Shown: positions 1 to 14,300 of the stretch, piece by piece
How positions within the stretch are numbered: position 1 is the first letter of the stretch
How the letters are laid out: every line of letters starts with the position of its first letter
Assembly (NCBI RefSeq): GCF_037975245.1
Contig: NC_092564.1
Coordinates: 23,946,484-24,010,483 of the forward strand
DNA: 64,000 nucleotides
Direction: 5' to 3'
DNA from: Apostichopus japonicus
Taxonomy: Eukaryota > Echinodermata > Holothuroidea > Aspidochirotida > Stichopodidae
The notes under the pieces: generated by a model
Told to the model about the DNA's origin: nothing
Databases searched by the model: none
Seen by the model: only the letters and a program-made list of their open reading frames with translations
Made by a program: the position numbers and the translations under genes

Positions 1-904
1 CTAATCTTAGTTGTGTCAGTAATTCATCAAATGTTTAATATTCATAAAACGGGAAATAACTTATTGTTCAAATTGTGTGTAAGCAGTACTATTGAAGTCT
101 CCAATATTTTAGTGTTATGTCAAAACATACTACTGTGTGGTTCCTATCTACATAAGTCTTTGCATTTGCATAGCAGTTTACCTATTTTGCATAGCACTTG
201 CTATGTGATAATGGATAAATTATATGATGAAACTGAAATCCGCTGATCACAAAATACGGCGTGTAAACACTTTGCACAGGAAACCTCCCCAAGTAATTCT
301 TACCTGTTACTCACTCTATGCTTATACAACTAATGTATACATCTCAATTCTGATGAGACTGTATTTAATGGTGCGGTTTTCATGATTACAATTTTAAAAC
401 AATAATATTTATAGTGTATGTATTGCACGATACTAGAGCACTTCTGTGGATATTGCAGATTCCAACCAGTAATGATGTTATTTCAAGGTTGCAGTTTGAT
501 AGGTGTCACTGTAGTTACAGCTGGACTGGGAGGCATACACGCACTGTACAGTATATATAGACTAAATAGACTATAAAAGCAATTGCATGTTGGTGAATCA
601 CAGTAAGGTGTGGTCAGGCTCAATCAGAATGTTAAAATAATAGTACCCACCTTTTCTCAGCGATAAATTTTGTCGTAAACATGTTTTTATTAAAATTTTG
701 CCAAAGTACAGTATATATAACCAGAAATCCATATATGGGACACGTATAGCTTTTTTATTGAACTAAAATTGTTTAGAGAATAATAAAGAATTTGTTTCAA
801 TTATTGTTTTCAGTAATATCCAGCTTTGGACATTCTTGTGAGCATTATGATCGTGCACACGATATTCATGAACATCATTTTCATTCCTTGTACCTCAAAA
901 GACC

Positions 905-1060
905 AGAACAACAGAAGAGTCAGCCAACGAAAAAGGAAGCTGTTACTTTGAAAGTGTAGCTTTGATCCGAGTTGCTAAATTCTAGACCGGTCTATGCTAC
1001 ACATTGAAAGAACAACTTCTCTTTCACTGGCTAACAGTAACTAGACAGCTCTGTAGTTCT
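905..1060. repeat. Imperfect foldback (inverted repeat) element
   Basis: A left arm at 921-960 (agccaac..aaagtgtagc) is roughly complementary to a right arm at 996-1032 (gctacacattgaaag..ctggct). Weaker pairing of aacaacagaa with ttctgttgtt extends the arms outward. It is MITE-like; family unknown. Confidence 0.5.
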
Positions 1061-1710
1061 GTTGTTTTCTTTAATTCTGTCATACTTTCGATTTTGTTAG
1101 ATCCTTTTGACAATTTCGTTTGCAGCCTTCTGAAAGAAGAATCAAGTTACTTATGGTAGTTCAAGAAGGAAATCAATTCCAATACTTTCAATATGATCCT
1201 CCCTTACAAACTGTATTTTCATTGGTCACATTCTTCATACACACAATATGTTATCTTTTGAGTTAATCACTAAAATATGATGTTAACTTCCCAGAAAAAG
1301 TGTTAATTGGCATGTGATTGATAATACTTTTATGTGGGATATATTGACCAATATCTCTCTGGAATTGTCATACTGGTACTTGTTAACAATTGATTGAATT
1401 AGAGAAAATACAGTTCTCTTTCCTGGTTCCTCATTTTAGCGCAACAGTGAGATTTCCATATAAACGTACAGTAGAAACACGTAGAAACACATACAGTAGG
1501 ATTTGATTCTGTATTGATCATTTCTTGTGACTACAGTAATGTTTATTTTTGTACCAGAGTAAAATCTCAGCCTTTTAGACACTTCAGTAGATAGCATACT
1601 TTGTACTAAAAAAGCCTTTTCTTTCTAACAGGAACCAAACAGCAGAAGCATGACTGACAAAACTTGAAATTGTAAAACAATTTGAAAAAAAGCGAAGAAA
1701 CTTTTGTTTA

Positions 1711-1780
1711 GAACAGGATTCAAACCAGTGAACCCAGCATTACAAGTTTGGTGGTCTAACAACTGAGCTAGATCTAGCCT
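1711..1780 (-). pseudogene. tRNA-derived fragment (SINE head or tRNA pseudogene)
   Basis: Read on the minus strand it shows an A-box-like tagctcagttgttag, an anticodon-loop-like cttgtaa and a B-box-like ggtttgaatcc at tRNA spacing. The stems are degenerate, so a functional tRNA is unlikely. Confidence 0.5.
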
Positions 1781-2979
1781 TCAATTAGTTGTCATCCCTA
1801 TGTTTCTTTGCTTGGTATACAGTAGAAGGGGGGGGGGGTTGGGGAGGGTGGGGCATACTGTGCAAGAAGGAACCACAGTTGATGGCATGCACTGATTCAA
1901 TCATGGAGTTCAGTTTTGAGGAATTTCAATAAGGTCACCTGCTGGTCCTAATTCTGCTAAATTATGACGTTAAATGGACATTCTTGTTGATGATTGTTAA
2001 ATGATATGAATAAGTTAGAACGCACCACCTCCCCTTTTTGTCTTTAGTTCAGCATCCAAAGAAGCCGAAAATGTCAACTGTTTTGATTTAAATCCGTACA
2101 ATCTTTCACAGAATAAATTAACAAACGACTTCATCTCCAGAGAGGTACACAGTTCTGCATCTAAATTGTATAGTTCCTTCACTAATGCATGGCACAATAT
2201 CTAACTTGCATAATTTGTACCAAAGTGCTGTTAAAGTTAATGTTCTATAGAACCACTGACTTAATTCATAATTTTCAGGATTCGAAAGCAGAACGTGACG
2301 GTATAGACTGCCTAGCAATACCAGCTGGTACAATTGCAAGAGTACCACCATGCTGTTATTAACAAGTAAATATAACAGGCATTTAGACATATAGATAAAT
2401 ACCCCAGTGTGGTGAAATATATGTAATAACCAAAAAAAGTAAAATAAAAGCGAAAATGCTGTACTACAAAGACAAATTTGCCTTGATAAGAGCATCAGCT
2501 TTGGTTTGACTCAAAAGGACATCAAGTTTGTTATTGTTCTGTGGCATGATTTTGCTGCTGTCAAATATTTTTGGGGAGCATGAAAGTGTAGTATCTAAAG
2601 CAGGCCCTTTGAATAATTCCAAACTAAAAACAATATTTAGGTATCTGTTAACTCATGTAAGGTATTTTTTTCAGTATTTGGTTAACAGTGTCATATTATT
2701 TTGTTTTCAATGTTTTCATATATGTTATAGTTTGCATGATTTCCTTCCATTATTTCCACTTTCCATTCATACCAAACTGTCAGGTGTCAAATGGGATGTA
2801 GTTAGATCTCAATGTCAACAAAACTGTTTTCATATGTGAAAGTACTTGGTAGTTATGAGCTTCCTAATTCCTGCTTTGTAAATACTATACCAAACTGTGT
2901 GAGATTAATGTAACTGTTTCAAACCCACCTTTAGGAAAACATTTTCAACCATTTGGACCAGCATGAGAATTCATGGTGC

Positions 2980-3150
2980 TTGCTGGAAATCACCACTCAA
3001 GAAAATAACATGAGTCTACTTAAGACACATTTTTTCACTTGTTCCTTTGTAAATTAATTTACTTTCTTTGTAAAGCGCCTTGAGCAGTGACTTTTGTTTA
3101 CTGATTTGGCGCTATATAAGTCTCATTTATTATCATTATATTATAAATCA
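2980..3150 (+). mobile_element. Decayed LINE 3' end
   Basis: A frame reading MSLLKTHFFTCSFVN and then stop resembles the C-terminal SxLKTHLF ending of CR1/L2-type LINE reverse transcriptase proteins. It is followed by a tail containing gtaaagcgccttgagca and tttggcgctatataag, a common retroelement tail in marine invertebrates, and an AT-rich end. Confidence 0.45.
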
Positions 3151-4589
3151 AAAAACCAAAAAAAAAAAAAGTTAAATTGAAAAACAGAAAAAGAATTTGG
3201 GGGATATTGACAAAGAAGAAGAAGACATCAGCACACATTCAGGAGACATTTTTTTCATTTAAAGAACATTCATGTATCAGGATCAAGCACTCGATTGTCT
3301 GCTTAGCAAGCGAGACATGTTTGTGGAAAATTCAGCAAAGTTTTCCAACCATGTTAATAGTACTGTGCTTGCAGCAGTGCTTGGTATGAACATGGGTAAC
3401 ATTAAACATCACTACCATGTTTCATTGCAATTCATGGTTGCGTTTCATTCAATGATGGATTACCACAAGTTTCTTGGCTCCTCTCTTTGACCTGTTTCAG
3501 TCTATTCTTACACACTGGCAAGGATACGGATCAACAGGACAACACACATAGACCATTAAAGGTATACAATGTTCAAACAACCATGTACACATAGCTTAGG
3601 CTCTTAATTAATGAAACCAAAATAAAATTACCAAAACAAAAATTGACAAAAGACAAATGAAACAAAATATGCAGTTGTTAAACTTCAGCGATATAAAGCT
3701 GATATTATTCAATAACAGAATAACTGAGATGAAGCTCCTGGTTTATGGGATTCTTGGTTTCATATATTTTTAACTTTATTCCTGTGCCTATTCATGTCTG
3801 TCGCCAGATAACAATTTAACATACTGTATACACATCTCTCTGTCTCACATACTGTAATGTACTTAAAAACCTATTAATATTACTTATTGAATGAACTTTC
3901 CATTGCAGACTTTTTGTATAAGGTGCAACTGAAACTTCATCTGGCATTAAGTGTATGATTAAGGGATATTTAAGTTTGATAAGTAGATTGACCAATAAAG
4001 TATCGTTGTCCAGTCATGAGTTCATTTCTTATCGTTAGCAGATAACAATGAAATGGGAATATAAGCGCCCTTAGAAATATCAAGAGGTTCTTTCATTTTC
4101 TATTTCTTTGTTTGATGTTCCTCAGATATCCATGCATGGTTCATTAGTTTTAGTGGGTGGTGTATCTCATTGTGTTCTTATTGGATCTACGTATAAGTTC
4201 TTATAGTGCTATGATAAAGAAAAACCCTCTAATGATATATGTAAAACAGGTTTAAAAAAAAAATCATAACCTTCCAACCATGATGTGGGTGTGTATGTGT
4301 GATGCTTGTGCAAGTTTGTAAACACCAAAGCTCAAAAAGGGAAGCTTTGATGGATCTTCAAACTTTGTATGTAAATATTTCAAGAAGGTTGTTGCTAGTA
4401 GTCTTTATACTGGAGGTCAAAGGTCATATGAGATCCAGTACAAGGTACAGTATGATCTAAAGGTCAGAATCTTGGGTCAATCTCACTTTTAGGATCTTGA
4501 TTTGCCCTCCCATGTTGAGTAGATGAAATTTAACCTGTTCATTATGCCTCTCCATTATCCATCCTGATTTTCTTGCCCAATATATTTTC

Positions 4590-4790
4590 CATTCTCTCTT
4601 CCTCTCCCTCTCCTCTCTCCTCTCTCCTCTCGTTTCCTCTCATTTCCTCTCTCCTCTTCTTTCCTCTTCCTCCCCCTTCCTCTCTCCTATACCTTCTTAT
4701 CCCCATTTCCTCCGTTTCTCCCTTCCCTTTCCTCTTCCTTTACCTTCCCTTCCCTTCATCTTCCCTTCGCTCCCTTCCTCCTTTACAAAA
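4590..4790. repeat. CT-rich low-complexity tract
   Basis: About 200 bases of nearly pure pyrimidine (tctcctctc, cttccc units) on the + strand. The open frame through it is a compositional artefact. Confidence 0.85.
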
Positions 4791-5070
4791 AGGAACCAGT
4801 TAAGTCTTTTATGGCAATTAAGAAAAGAGAACCTCTGTTTTTATTTACATTTAGTCCATATATAGCCTACATGTGATGTAAACATGCTACATAACCCCTT
4901 AGTCAGCAGCCAATGGTACACACACCCATTTTACTCTATACCTATTCTGTGTGTTTGACTAGAATCTTGAGTGGTACTATATGAGCTTTTCTGAGAGAGT
5001 AAAATTGAAAGTTGTTTCTTCGTAACCCTTGACCCCTTCTTAGTTAGAATGAAACTAGATGCCTTTTGTG

Positions 5071-5212
5071 TAGAAGCCATAAGGGGACATGTGAGATATC
5101 AAGAAACTGTGTTAGAATACCACATGTGTTATCTCGACAAAACTACTAGTTTGCCATCATGGTATTCTAACACGGTATCTCGACATCTGGCATGTCCCCT
5201 TCAATGGCTTCT
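5071..5212. repeat. Foldback element with ~50-bp arms
   Basis: The left arm 5071-5122 (agaagccat..aaggggacatg..gtgttagaatacca) matches the reverse complement of 5160-5212 with few mismatches, around a ~37-bp loop. It is probably a palindromic MITE. Confidence 0.7.
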
Positions 5213-6647
5213 GTAGTTTTGAGTTATTTGAAACAATTAAAGACACACATTTACCCCTTTTCATTTGACAAAAACTACAGTATTCTACAACTTTATTTAT
5301 TTATGAAATGGGAAGTGTCTGGAGGAACCATGAGATATGAGACTTTTGCACCCTTCAAGCCACATGATATACTTTCCTAGTTTCCCTTAGAAAGATTCTG
5401 TTCCGTTCTGTTTATGTAAAGTAATGTTTCTGTGTAAACTTAAAATTCAATGGGCAGTGCTGATACTGTACCTACGAAAGATCTGTAACAATTGGGCATA
5501 AATTTCCAAGAGGGTTGCTTAAAATAAGTTGAAATACAGAAACATTTACTTAAAATAAGTTGAAGTACATAGAGAATGATATTGGATGTCATTATTTCAT
5601 CATCTACCAAAATAGTGTGAATTCATTCTGGTTTTCTGGATATTGACATGTAAAATATTTTGCATACATGCATATTGAAATTTAGCCTCAACTTGGATGC
5701 CATATTTCAAGCCTAATTATTAAGATAAAGCTTTGTTCTATGGTAATAAAGTTTTCTAAAAACTAATAAAAGGAGAAAAGGTGCTTTCATCTCTTTAAAT
5801 TAGCAAGAAACCTCCGAAGGATGTTAAATGAAACAACATTTGTCGCATTGAAAGTCTAAAACCTGTCAGTTCTTACCTACAGACTACAGTGTTCAGTACA
5901 CTGAGTCATCCTGTAGGAATTGTAAAACTGTAAGATGTGAATGAGATATTATTGTGTGTATGCAGCATATCAACTGTCAAATCATTGTCTACAGTAATTA
6001 CTCTACAGGTATCCAATGTAAAATTGCAAGGGGGCCATTTGATAGCATTCACCATTTTCTCAGACAACCAAGTTATTCGTGCAGTACTGTATGTATATAT
6101 AACGTTACCTATAGATATGTCAGTACAATGTGTTATGCATGTATACAGTAGTTGCATGGTAAATGATTCTGAGATCTTTGTAGACTGTTTGTTTACCCAG
6201 CAATAGGCAAAGCAATAGAACTGCATTAGATCAATGGATGTTGATATACCTATTAGCATAAACTTGTAAAGACAGGTACAGTCACTCACAGTACAGCATG
6301 TGGTGTTAAGGTCTGTACAGTATATATACTTTAAAACATGTTTTAATACCCTCCCTCATCAAGTATTCACAATGGGAAGGGGAGGGGGGGGGGAGAAGGG
6401 GGATAGTAAGTCTACTGTCTATTGTTATCCTTGCTTACATGTCTTCTCACAACTACCTATCCCGAAGGTGCCTTTATCAATGGAAAAACCTGAGAACCAG
6501 AATCCATCCGAGAAAAAAACAAACAAACAACAAACGTAAAGGATGCTTATCGTTCTGTTCAGTACAGTTGACACTGAACGATGTCTGATTAGTAACCAAG
6601 GTGCTAAATTCAGACAGATAAACTCGTAACGATAAAACTGTACACCT

Positions 6648-6790
6648 TTAAGCACTTTTGGTGGTTGGATGAGAAGGAAGGTCATTGACCGGTAGTGACC
6701 GGTTGCTGAGGGTGTTCCGTGTTAAAAAAAAGAGGCATGGTAGAGCAAGAGTGCTGAGGTTGTGAGGAGACAGGATAGCTTGCCGCTCGT
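6648..6790 (-). repeat. Dispersed repeat family R1, minus copy
   Basis: The minus strand reads tgtctcctcacaacctcagc, a gap, then gaccttccttctcatccaac and caccaaaagtgctta. The same order of blocks is seen at 17112-17262 (+) and 18015-18190 (-), with shorter matches elsewhere in the introns. Confidence 0.55.
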
Positions 6791-6900
6791 AAATTTCCAA
6801 ACACGGTAAGTTTTGCATCCCCCCTCACCCCAGTAAGGGGACTGTTAAGGTGACTTCAAAGACAGCATGAAAGAAGGATTGCAAACATTGACCAAGTGAG

Positions 6901-7290
6901 CATAGGCGTAGAAGGCAGAAGGGGGGGGGGGCTGGGGGGATGCAGCCCCCCAACCAAAATTGTTTGTGAAAATTCGGGCAATATGCTGAGAATTTTTCGG
7001 GCACCTGAAAGAAAAATAATTTGCAATGTGTTTTTGAATGGTTAAACTTATTTTATTATGATCATTATTATTGTAACAACTTCCCCAATAATTCTAACCA
7101 ATATGGAAAGGTAATAATGTCACGGAAAATGATTGTATGTTATTGGCATGTGATGTTATAACCGATGAATGCCTATATGATATGCACATTAACATATTGA
7201 ATGCGCGCGGAGCGCATGAAAAAGTTCGGTTATATTTTTCGGGCAAGTCGTTACAGCCCCCCCAAATCAAATTAGGCTCCTACGCCTATG
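6901..7290. mobile_element. MITE-like element with 11-bp terminal inverted repeats
   Basis: CATAGGCGTAG at 6901-6911 is the exact reverse complement of CTACGCCTATG at 7280-7290. G-run and C-run subterminal blocks lie inside. No transposase is encoded; the flanks share agtgag but not directly abutting. Confidence 0.6.
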
Positions 7291-8929
7291 CGAGTGAGTG
7301 ACAATTAAGATAGACTACCCAAAGACCTGTGAGATCCTTAAACCTTGGAATGCATGATGTTTACTCTGGTTGTTAAAGGTCTGTAGATAGTATACAAGTA
7401 CATGCTTAGTACTAAGAAAATGCGGTAACTTCCTGGTATATTTTCAGTTAAATAGTAACTAAGAAGGAAATATCCTTAAAATTGCATGTCAGTTTAATAT
7501 GTGTAGACCTACATATGTGTGTTATCCCTGAAATGACATATCCCAGATAGGTTGTTGGCCTGTGTGTGTGTGTGAAAGGAGAGGGTTGGGGTTGTGTGGG
7601 GGGGGGGTAAATAATGATGAAACGAATGTAGGAAATGTGCAGTAAATGTGTATCCTGTGGCCACTTAATGTGGCAATGTCCATCAAACAATGTTGCTTTC
7701 TAAAATTAGTTTTATTGAAGGGGATGATGATGTGGCAGGTAGGAGAGGGTGGAGATAGTTTCTAACAGTGTCATATACTGTATATATATGGTTTTAATGT
7801 GCACTGTCAATATTAGTGTTGGAAATATACCCTTTTTCCTTGTTATAGTGAATAAGCTGTCCAGGTATTGTGTGGTGCTTGAACTGTTAACATCTGTTGC
7901 ATGAATATTGCCCTGTTTTTAACACTCCTTGTCCTTGTTGGGTTAAGTTTACACTTACCCAACACCTTTCGGTAGGAATCTGCCGTGCTACAATGAATAG
8001 CAAGGGGTTTCTATGTACAGTAGATGTTGTCAATTGGGAAAAGTATGGTGAAAAATGATGTTCAATTGGCATTTTTTAGTGCTGAGAATCTATGAATGGG
8101 AATTTCTGGTAATAAATACATTGTGAAAATTTGTTAATTGAGCACTGAATGGGTAACGTTCAGTGATCAATGGTACAACTGCTGCTATATAATGTATTGT
8201 TTGTGCAGTGTTTCTGTACTCTGGTATATATATACTGTATAGCAGCTTTGCTGTCAAAGTACTGATAAAGAGTGAATACCAATAAGGTGATGCTACTCTA
8301 TTTGAAACTCATTTAAAGCAAAGATCATGTTGTAAAAGATAATAATAAAGTTAAAATAACCATTCCTGTAAAAACATTTGCCAATCTCTCCACAGTACAT
8401 CTATGACATACTGTGTGTTGTAACATTGCGGAATGTGAAAATGGTTTTGCTCTTGGCATATGAACAGAAACCTATTTGGTTCTTTGGAATAACAAAACAT
8501 CATTAAACAATCGGTGTTTTTTGTTTGGTCAGCAATCTTATCAAACCTTTCAGAGTGAAATGACTCCAACCAGGATCGTTATTAATAATCAAACTGAGAC
8601 ACGTACACTCCAAAGTTTTCACCAGTGAATGATTAAACTATTTTAAATCGCTGCTTTCTTTATTGTCTCATCAGGACATATATGCACTTCAATCACCTAA
8701 CTTTAAATGATTCTATCAGAGTTTGTTATCCAGACATACACTTTTTCAAATAAAAATAATCATTTGCCCCCCCCCCCAAAAAAAAATAATCTGCAAAGTT
8801 TCATAATTTTTGACATTTTCTTTATTATTTAAAATTAATTTTTACCAGTTAAGCTGATGAAACACATTTTTGTTTTGGATTTGATGATATCTTGTTCTAG
8901 AAATTGTACCAAAATTAATTTTTGTTTGT

Positions 8930-9035
8930 TATCAATATTGTCGATATTATAAATAAAATCGGTATTATATATAAAATAATAAAAATAAATAAAATATAAT
9001 AAATAAATAAAATTATAAATAAACATAAAATCGAT
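8930..9035. repeat. AT-rich low-complexity (ATAAA/AAT) tract
   Basis: About 100 bases almost entirely A and T with ataaat-type units. The open frame here is compositional. Confidence 0.8.
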
Positions 9036-11288
9036 ATTGTCAATTACTTAGAAATTAGAAAATGAGGAAATTCTTACATGCTACGAGACAAAAGAAACAC
9101 CACACTGTTTTTGACCTGTGTCTAATATCATGAAACTAAAATAAATCATTCAAAAGCTATACATTTACTTCCATTCGTCTCTGTCACGGTCTCATCTACA
9201 TACATGTGCTCCCATTTGTCTATTGTTACGCTATTGGTAACCTTGTTAGAACTGTATGCCCTTTGACCCACTGGGGGGTCACCATGCGGTAGTCATGTGC
9301 ATCACGCAAAATTGATCTATAAATACATCTGCACAATTCATAATGCGTTCTGTATCACCTGTCTAGCTGGATCACATACTGCTATGTTTATAGGCATACA
9401 GGTATGAAAATGATAACATGTAACAAACTTGATGTAAACATTGGATAATAACCTAATGATCACACATTACCTGTACCAAATGCTACATGTTTTGTTCAAC
9501 TAAACTACCTTGATCTATTTTCTTAATAGAGAGGGAAAGGAAGGGATGTGTATGTGTGTGTTGGGAGGGGGGTGGGGGGTTGGGGGGGTGGTGGGGGAGA
9601 GAAAGAGAATTGAATGATAGGCATGTAGATTGTTGGTACCAGGGAGATGTAGGTTACTCTAAAACCATGTTATCATTTCCTGTAACCATACCATGACAGC
9701 TATTTTCAGTCATTTCTGATTTTGTGTGCACAGTGACAAATGTTTTGGAAGAGCGCCATCAGTTTTCATTAGTCATCTTCAACAGTCCTCTGTTAGTTGG
9801 AAAAGAACTTTTGAAGAATTTAAGGGTTCATATCCTTTGATGTATACATGGGAATTTTGATGCCAAGACTATCAAATTTTTGCTTGTCATTTCTGCTTAA
9901 GTGAAGGCAGATTAAGGAGCACAATTTCTTTAGTGATTTATTTGTAAATTTGATTTTATATCAGCAGTTTTGCTTCAAATAATTAAGAAAGAAAGATGAT
10001 GTTCTAGTTAGTTGCAGTGTGACTGATTATGTTTTTCCAATTTTAAAATTTACGTTAATATTACAGATTTAAATGAATTGGTGGTGGGGTCAAAGGCAAA
10101 CTGTGTCTTAAGTATTAATTGGCCCCTTGGAAACTAATTTTTAATTGTTGTGTGAGAAATGAATTCAAATCTCCTCAATCATTCCTCTAACTATTTCCTT
10201 GTTGTATATTTTATTTCATGTTCATTTTTTCAGACTTCTTGGTTGTGTTTTGCTTGCAAACTTATTGATTTGAAATAAGAATCTCAGAAATTTTGAAATA
10301 AATTGAGCTAGACTGCGATATATTTAATCCTTTTTTATACTTATGCACAACATAAACACATGACAATATATAAGAAATTGTTTATCTTAGTGTTTGGAAA
10401 AATTCTCTTAAAATGATTTCATGTGACATTTAAGTAGACACTTCCAGCTAAAGTTACTCCTTAAAAACATGAAAAAATGAAAACGATTTTCAAAAATATG
10501 AATCCTGTGGACATTATTGATTTGGTAATTGTTTTTTATGCAACATATAGATATTGTAGTCTATATTATTTAGAGTTGTAAAATTGTCCATGTACTAACT
10601 GAGAATTGTTAGTAGCAGGCTGGAAGTACCCACAAACTTTACACTTAACCATGTGCAGTAATTCCATATAGACGCAAAGACCCATTTTACTCAAAAAGTG
10701 TACAGTTTATAACAAAATTTAGATTCTTTCTAATCAAGGTAATTTTTTACCTCCCTCAAACTATATTTACATGCAGAGAATTAACACCAACGCAATCCGG
10801 TCAGATATTACCTCTGTTTCATAGTTGAGCCAATTTGATAAGAGTCCATCCTGGTAACTACTTAAAGTGTCCTATTCCAAGTAGATCTAATGATCCTTAT
10901 CTGATAGGAGCAGTGAACTCATGCCTAAGTATTGCTGTGTATTTCAAGTATACCAGCAACTTATCCAGTTGCATGCAAAAGTCTCCAACCTACACGTAGC
11001 AGTTTACTGTATATGGCATATATATATCTCTATTACTGTGACATACTGTGCATACAGTAATTGCAGCTTCTGTGTACCCAGATAGTGTGACTGAATACGT
11101 TATACAGTAGTGGTTACTCCTTACAGTTAACTGCCTGACATATATACATTACATATCTTCATGACAGCTATACAGGTGGTTTTGTGCACATTCTAAGGAT
11201 TATGTGCTACCAGGAATGAGGTGTGACCATTTTAAATGGAGGATATTAATATCTGTACAAATTTTGATTTCGTGAATGGATTTTAACC

Positions 11289-11354
11289 ATGAGTGTAGAC
11301 TGGGTCGGACGTCCGTTTAATTACACTCCCAACGATTCGAAACTCTACGTCAAG
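11289..11354 (+). CDS. MYO5: Myosin-V exon 1 (residues 1-22), start codon
   Basis: Starts [10 protein letters not shown] and ends KLYVK, with donor AAG|gtaaga in phase 0. The in-frame TGA at 11265, eight codons upstream, and the ACC before ATG support this start. LYVK corresponds to the LYTK at the start of vertebrate myosin Va, so this protein has roughly 13 extra N-terminal residues. 5'-UTR exons further upstream cannot be excluded. Confidence 0.88.
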
Positions 11355-14300
11355 GTAAGACAACCCCCCCTACCAGCACAAGGCCCACCAACAACAGTAG
11401 CTTGAGTAACTTGTTTGCTGTATACTGCGTAGCTATAGACATGTGCTAGAATATTGTAGGCAAATGACGATTCCACTCACAAATTTCATATTGAGATTTA
11501 CTAAAGAATCAAACAGCTGCAACAATAACAAAAACAAGATAACATAAATAACAAAAACGACAATAACAAGAAATACAACAACTACAACTATTGTTTTTCT
11601 CTGCAGTATATATGCATTGATAGGCATTGCCAATTCATTTTCTTATAGTATCTTCAGACAGAATTCCATGTCTGTTTTCTTTTAATACAGAAAGGAATGC
11701 TCTAGGCTCAGATTTACATGTATTTCTGTCTAATGTCTATACTGTAGGTCAAGTCCCCTGCAACGAATGTTTTGTTAAGTAGTTTGTAGAGCAGATGATA
11801 AATTTATGTTAGTTTAATTGTCATTGGTTGAATGGGTCATAGACGCACAGTCATAATTCCTTGGTCTCAAAATATTTCTTTCTAAAACTCTAAATGTGAA
11901 AAAATTATTGATACAACAAATATTTTGGTGATATCTTTACCTTAAAAATAGGATTAATAAGTGTAAATTTTCGTTGTCAACCAAAACTTTTGGAAGTAAC
12001 TTACTGTATGCAGTACATGACTATTAAACTATTGCAGAGGACTACTTAACAGTGCTAATTGCTTAGTAAATAACTTACTGCATACAGTACATGAATATCA
12101 AACTATTGCATAGTACTACTTAACAGTGCTAATTGCTTAGTAAATAACTTACTGCATACAGTACATGAATATTAAACTATTGCATAGTACTACTTAACAG
12201 TGCTAATTGCTTAGTAAATCACTTTGCTGTTAAAACTGTAGTAGCTCTTCAGTTACACACTCCCTGCTAGCCGACTGGGCATCTTGTTTTGGGTTATTTG
12301 GAATTGATGTTGTATTGGTAAAATATGGAATCAAACTACGTACCAAAATGCCTCTTTAACCTTTAGTAGAGATATTAAGCCTTGTGTACATAGTCGGACT
12401 AAAGTTTCATCACGTTTGATAACACTGAAGATAACATTCTTATATGTGATTATCTAAACATTTCATATGCTGTGATTGCTATCTCGACATTGCCTATCCT
12501 TAGCATTTATTTAGAGGGCAATGAATCATTGTGTTTTCATGTTTTATCCCATGAATCTCTAACTGCAAACAAATCTATGCTGGATTTATTTAGGATGTTG
12601 ATTCAGTAGGATCGCTTTCAATATGGTATTTTTTGTTTTTGTGGCAATTAAATTCTGGAAGTTTTTTTCCCCCCTTGCCCTACTCTGTCATATATACAGT
12701 ACTGCATCAGTATGTGCCATGTAAAATTATAACACTTATAGTCTCTGGTAGATGGAATCCCAGAAATGCTTCAATTCTCACAGATCATTATTTACCCTCG
12801 AGGTGTTCTTTTAGATGGTTAAAGAGACCTTTGGAGGTATGTAAATTAGTTCTACAATGGTGGTACCTCCACTATAACATGTCATACTCTTTGGCCTGGG
12901 AGCTAGACTTTATTGTATTTAGCAGAAACCTGGGCTGAGGTTCTGATGGCAGTTTGTCATATTGGGTGACTGGTCACATTTAATTGTGGCCATCTTCAGT
13001 GTACACGGTCTGTTATAATAATTCAGTTGGTTGGATTGATTTTTTTGTTCCGAGGCTGACCAGTAATTCAATTAGTTTGGTCTGTTTTAGTTTTGTTTAG
13101 GCGTGGTGGCAATTTAATCAATAGGAATAGCACATCTGAGGGTTATTTCTGATTTACTTGGCTCCTCCCTTACCTGTCTCCCACTCCACATCTGCACTTT
13201 CCCATCTACCTAACTACACATTAGAACGTTTTAGCACTGTTTTGTGGCTATCCCTTTGAATTCTGGCCACTAAATTTGCATGCGTTGTTACAATTGTCAA
13301 TTAGCTAGTTAACCTGTATAAGTTTGTGGCCAGGAGTCAGATTTGTTTAGCCTGTTTCCTACAGTACAGTATTACTGTATGTCGGTTCTTTATAGACTGT
13401 GGCAGTTCGTGAATATTTCCTATGGCATTACTATATATGACATCACAGATTCCTTCTGTATTACTATACTGTAGGTTCTAATACTATAGGTGGCAATGAT
13501 AATACTTGGTGGTTACTTTGGTAGCAAAATAAAATGAAACTGTTAGCAAACTGTTTATCCACTAATGAGCCTGTGTATAAAGAGAATGTGTAAAAGTAAT
13601 TTGGCCTGACGTTTCGATCCTAGCAGGATCTTCTTCAGAGGCTGAATGACAAGTAACAGTAACAGAAGGGACAAAAACACGCACAGAATACAGAGAGGTT
13701 CACCATGCCCTGTCTGTATTCTGTGCATGTTCTTGTCCCTACCAACTTTGCCAACTTACTTTTACACATACTTTGGTGGCAGTGAGATTCAGTTGGTCTA
13801 GTTTGGTTGTTATGTTACTCCTCTCTTACCCAAAAGACATGCATGTTATCTGCCTTAACTTATCTAAATCAGTAAGGTTTTAGCACTGCACCTCCATTGG
13901 ACCTCTTCTGAATCAGTGTTTTCTCATAGGATTTTGTTTGTTTGTTGGTCTACTTTTAAGTTTAAGGACACTTTATTTATATTTTTGCAATCTATTTTAT
14001 AGTCCCTCTAGGTATGGTGGCATTTTAACCATTTGGTCATTTCCTGACTAGGTTGCCCTAGTGACAGGGTCTTCTTCTTCTTTGTCACGGTACTTTAAAG
14101 ATTTGTCACAGTTGACTGAGATCTAGACAGCCAAGTTGAACGCTCTCTAATTTCCCTTTTATGTCCACTGTAATGAAACTTGTGTTGAATAGTTTTGATA
14201 AAGTCAGACTTTGGAATACTGTGTTGGTCAAACTCCAAGGGACAATTTATTATCGGCTGAAGGGTTGAAGTGGTTGTCCTAAAGCAGTTGGTTGCATTTT

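Larger units (their letters stand above)
1..11288. other. Upstream flank, no supported gene
   Basis: Only short open frames without recognisable protein features are present on either strand. The region holds simple repeats, G-runs and decayed mobile-element fragments listed separately. A promoter and 5'-UTR exon for the myosin gene may lie here, but no TATA/Inr arrangement or CpG-rich block stands out. Confidence 0.6.

Noticed and set aside
1711-1780. Functional tRNA gene
   Set aside because: Acceptor and other stems do not pair well; only box-like motifs survive.
2015-2839. Open frames of 60-125 codons in the upstream flank on both strands
   Set aside because: Low complexity, no recognisable domain, no splice-compatible extension; expected by chance in AT-rich DNA.
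4573-4803. 76-codon Ser/Pro/Leu-rich open frame
   Set aside because: Created entirely by the CT-rich simple-sequence tract.
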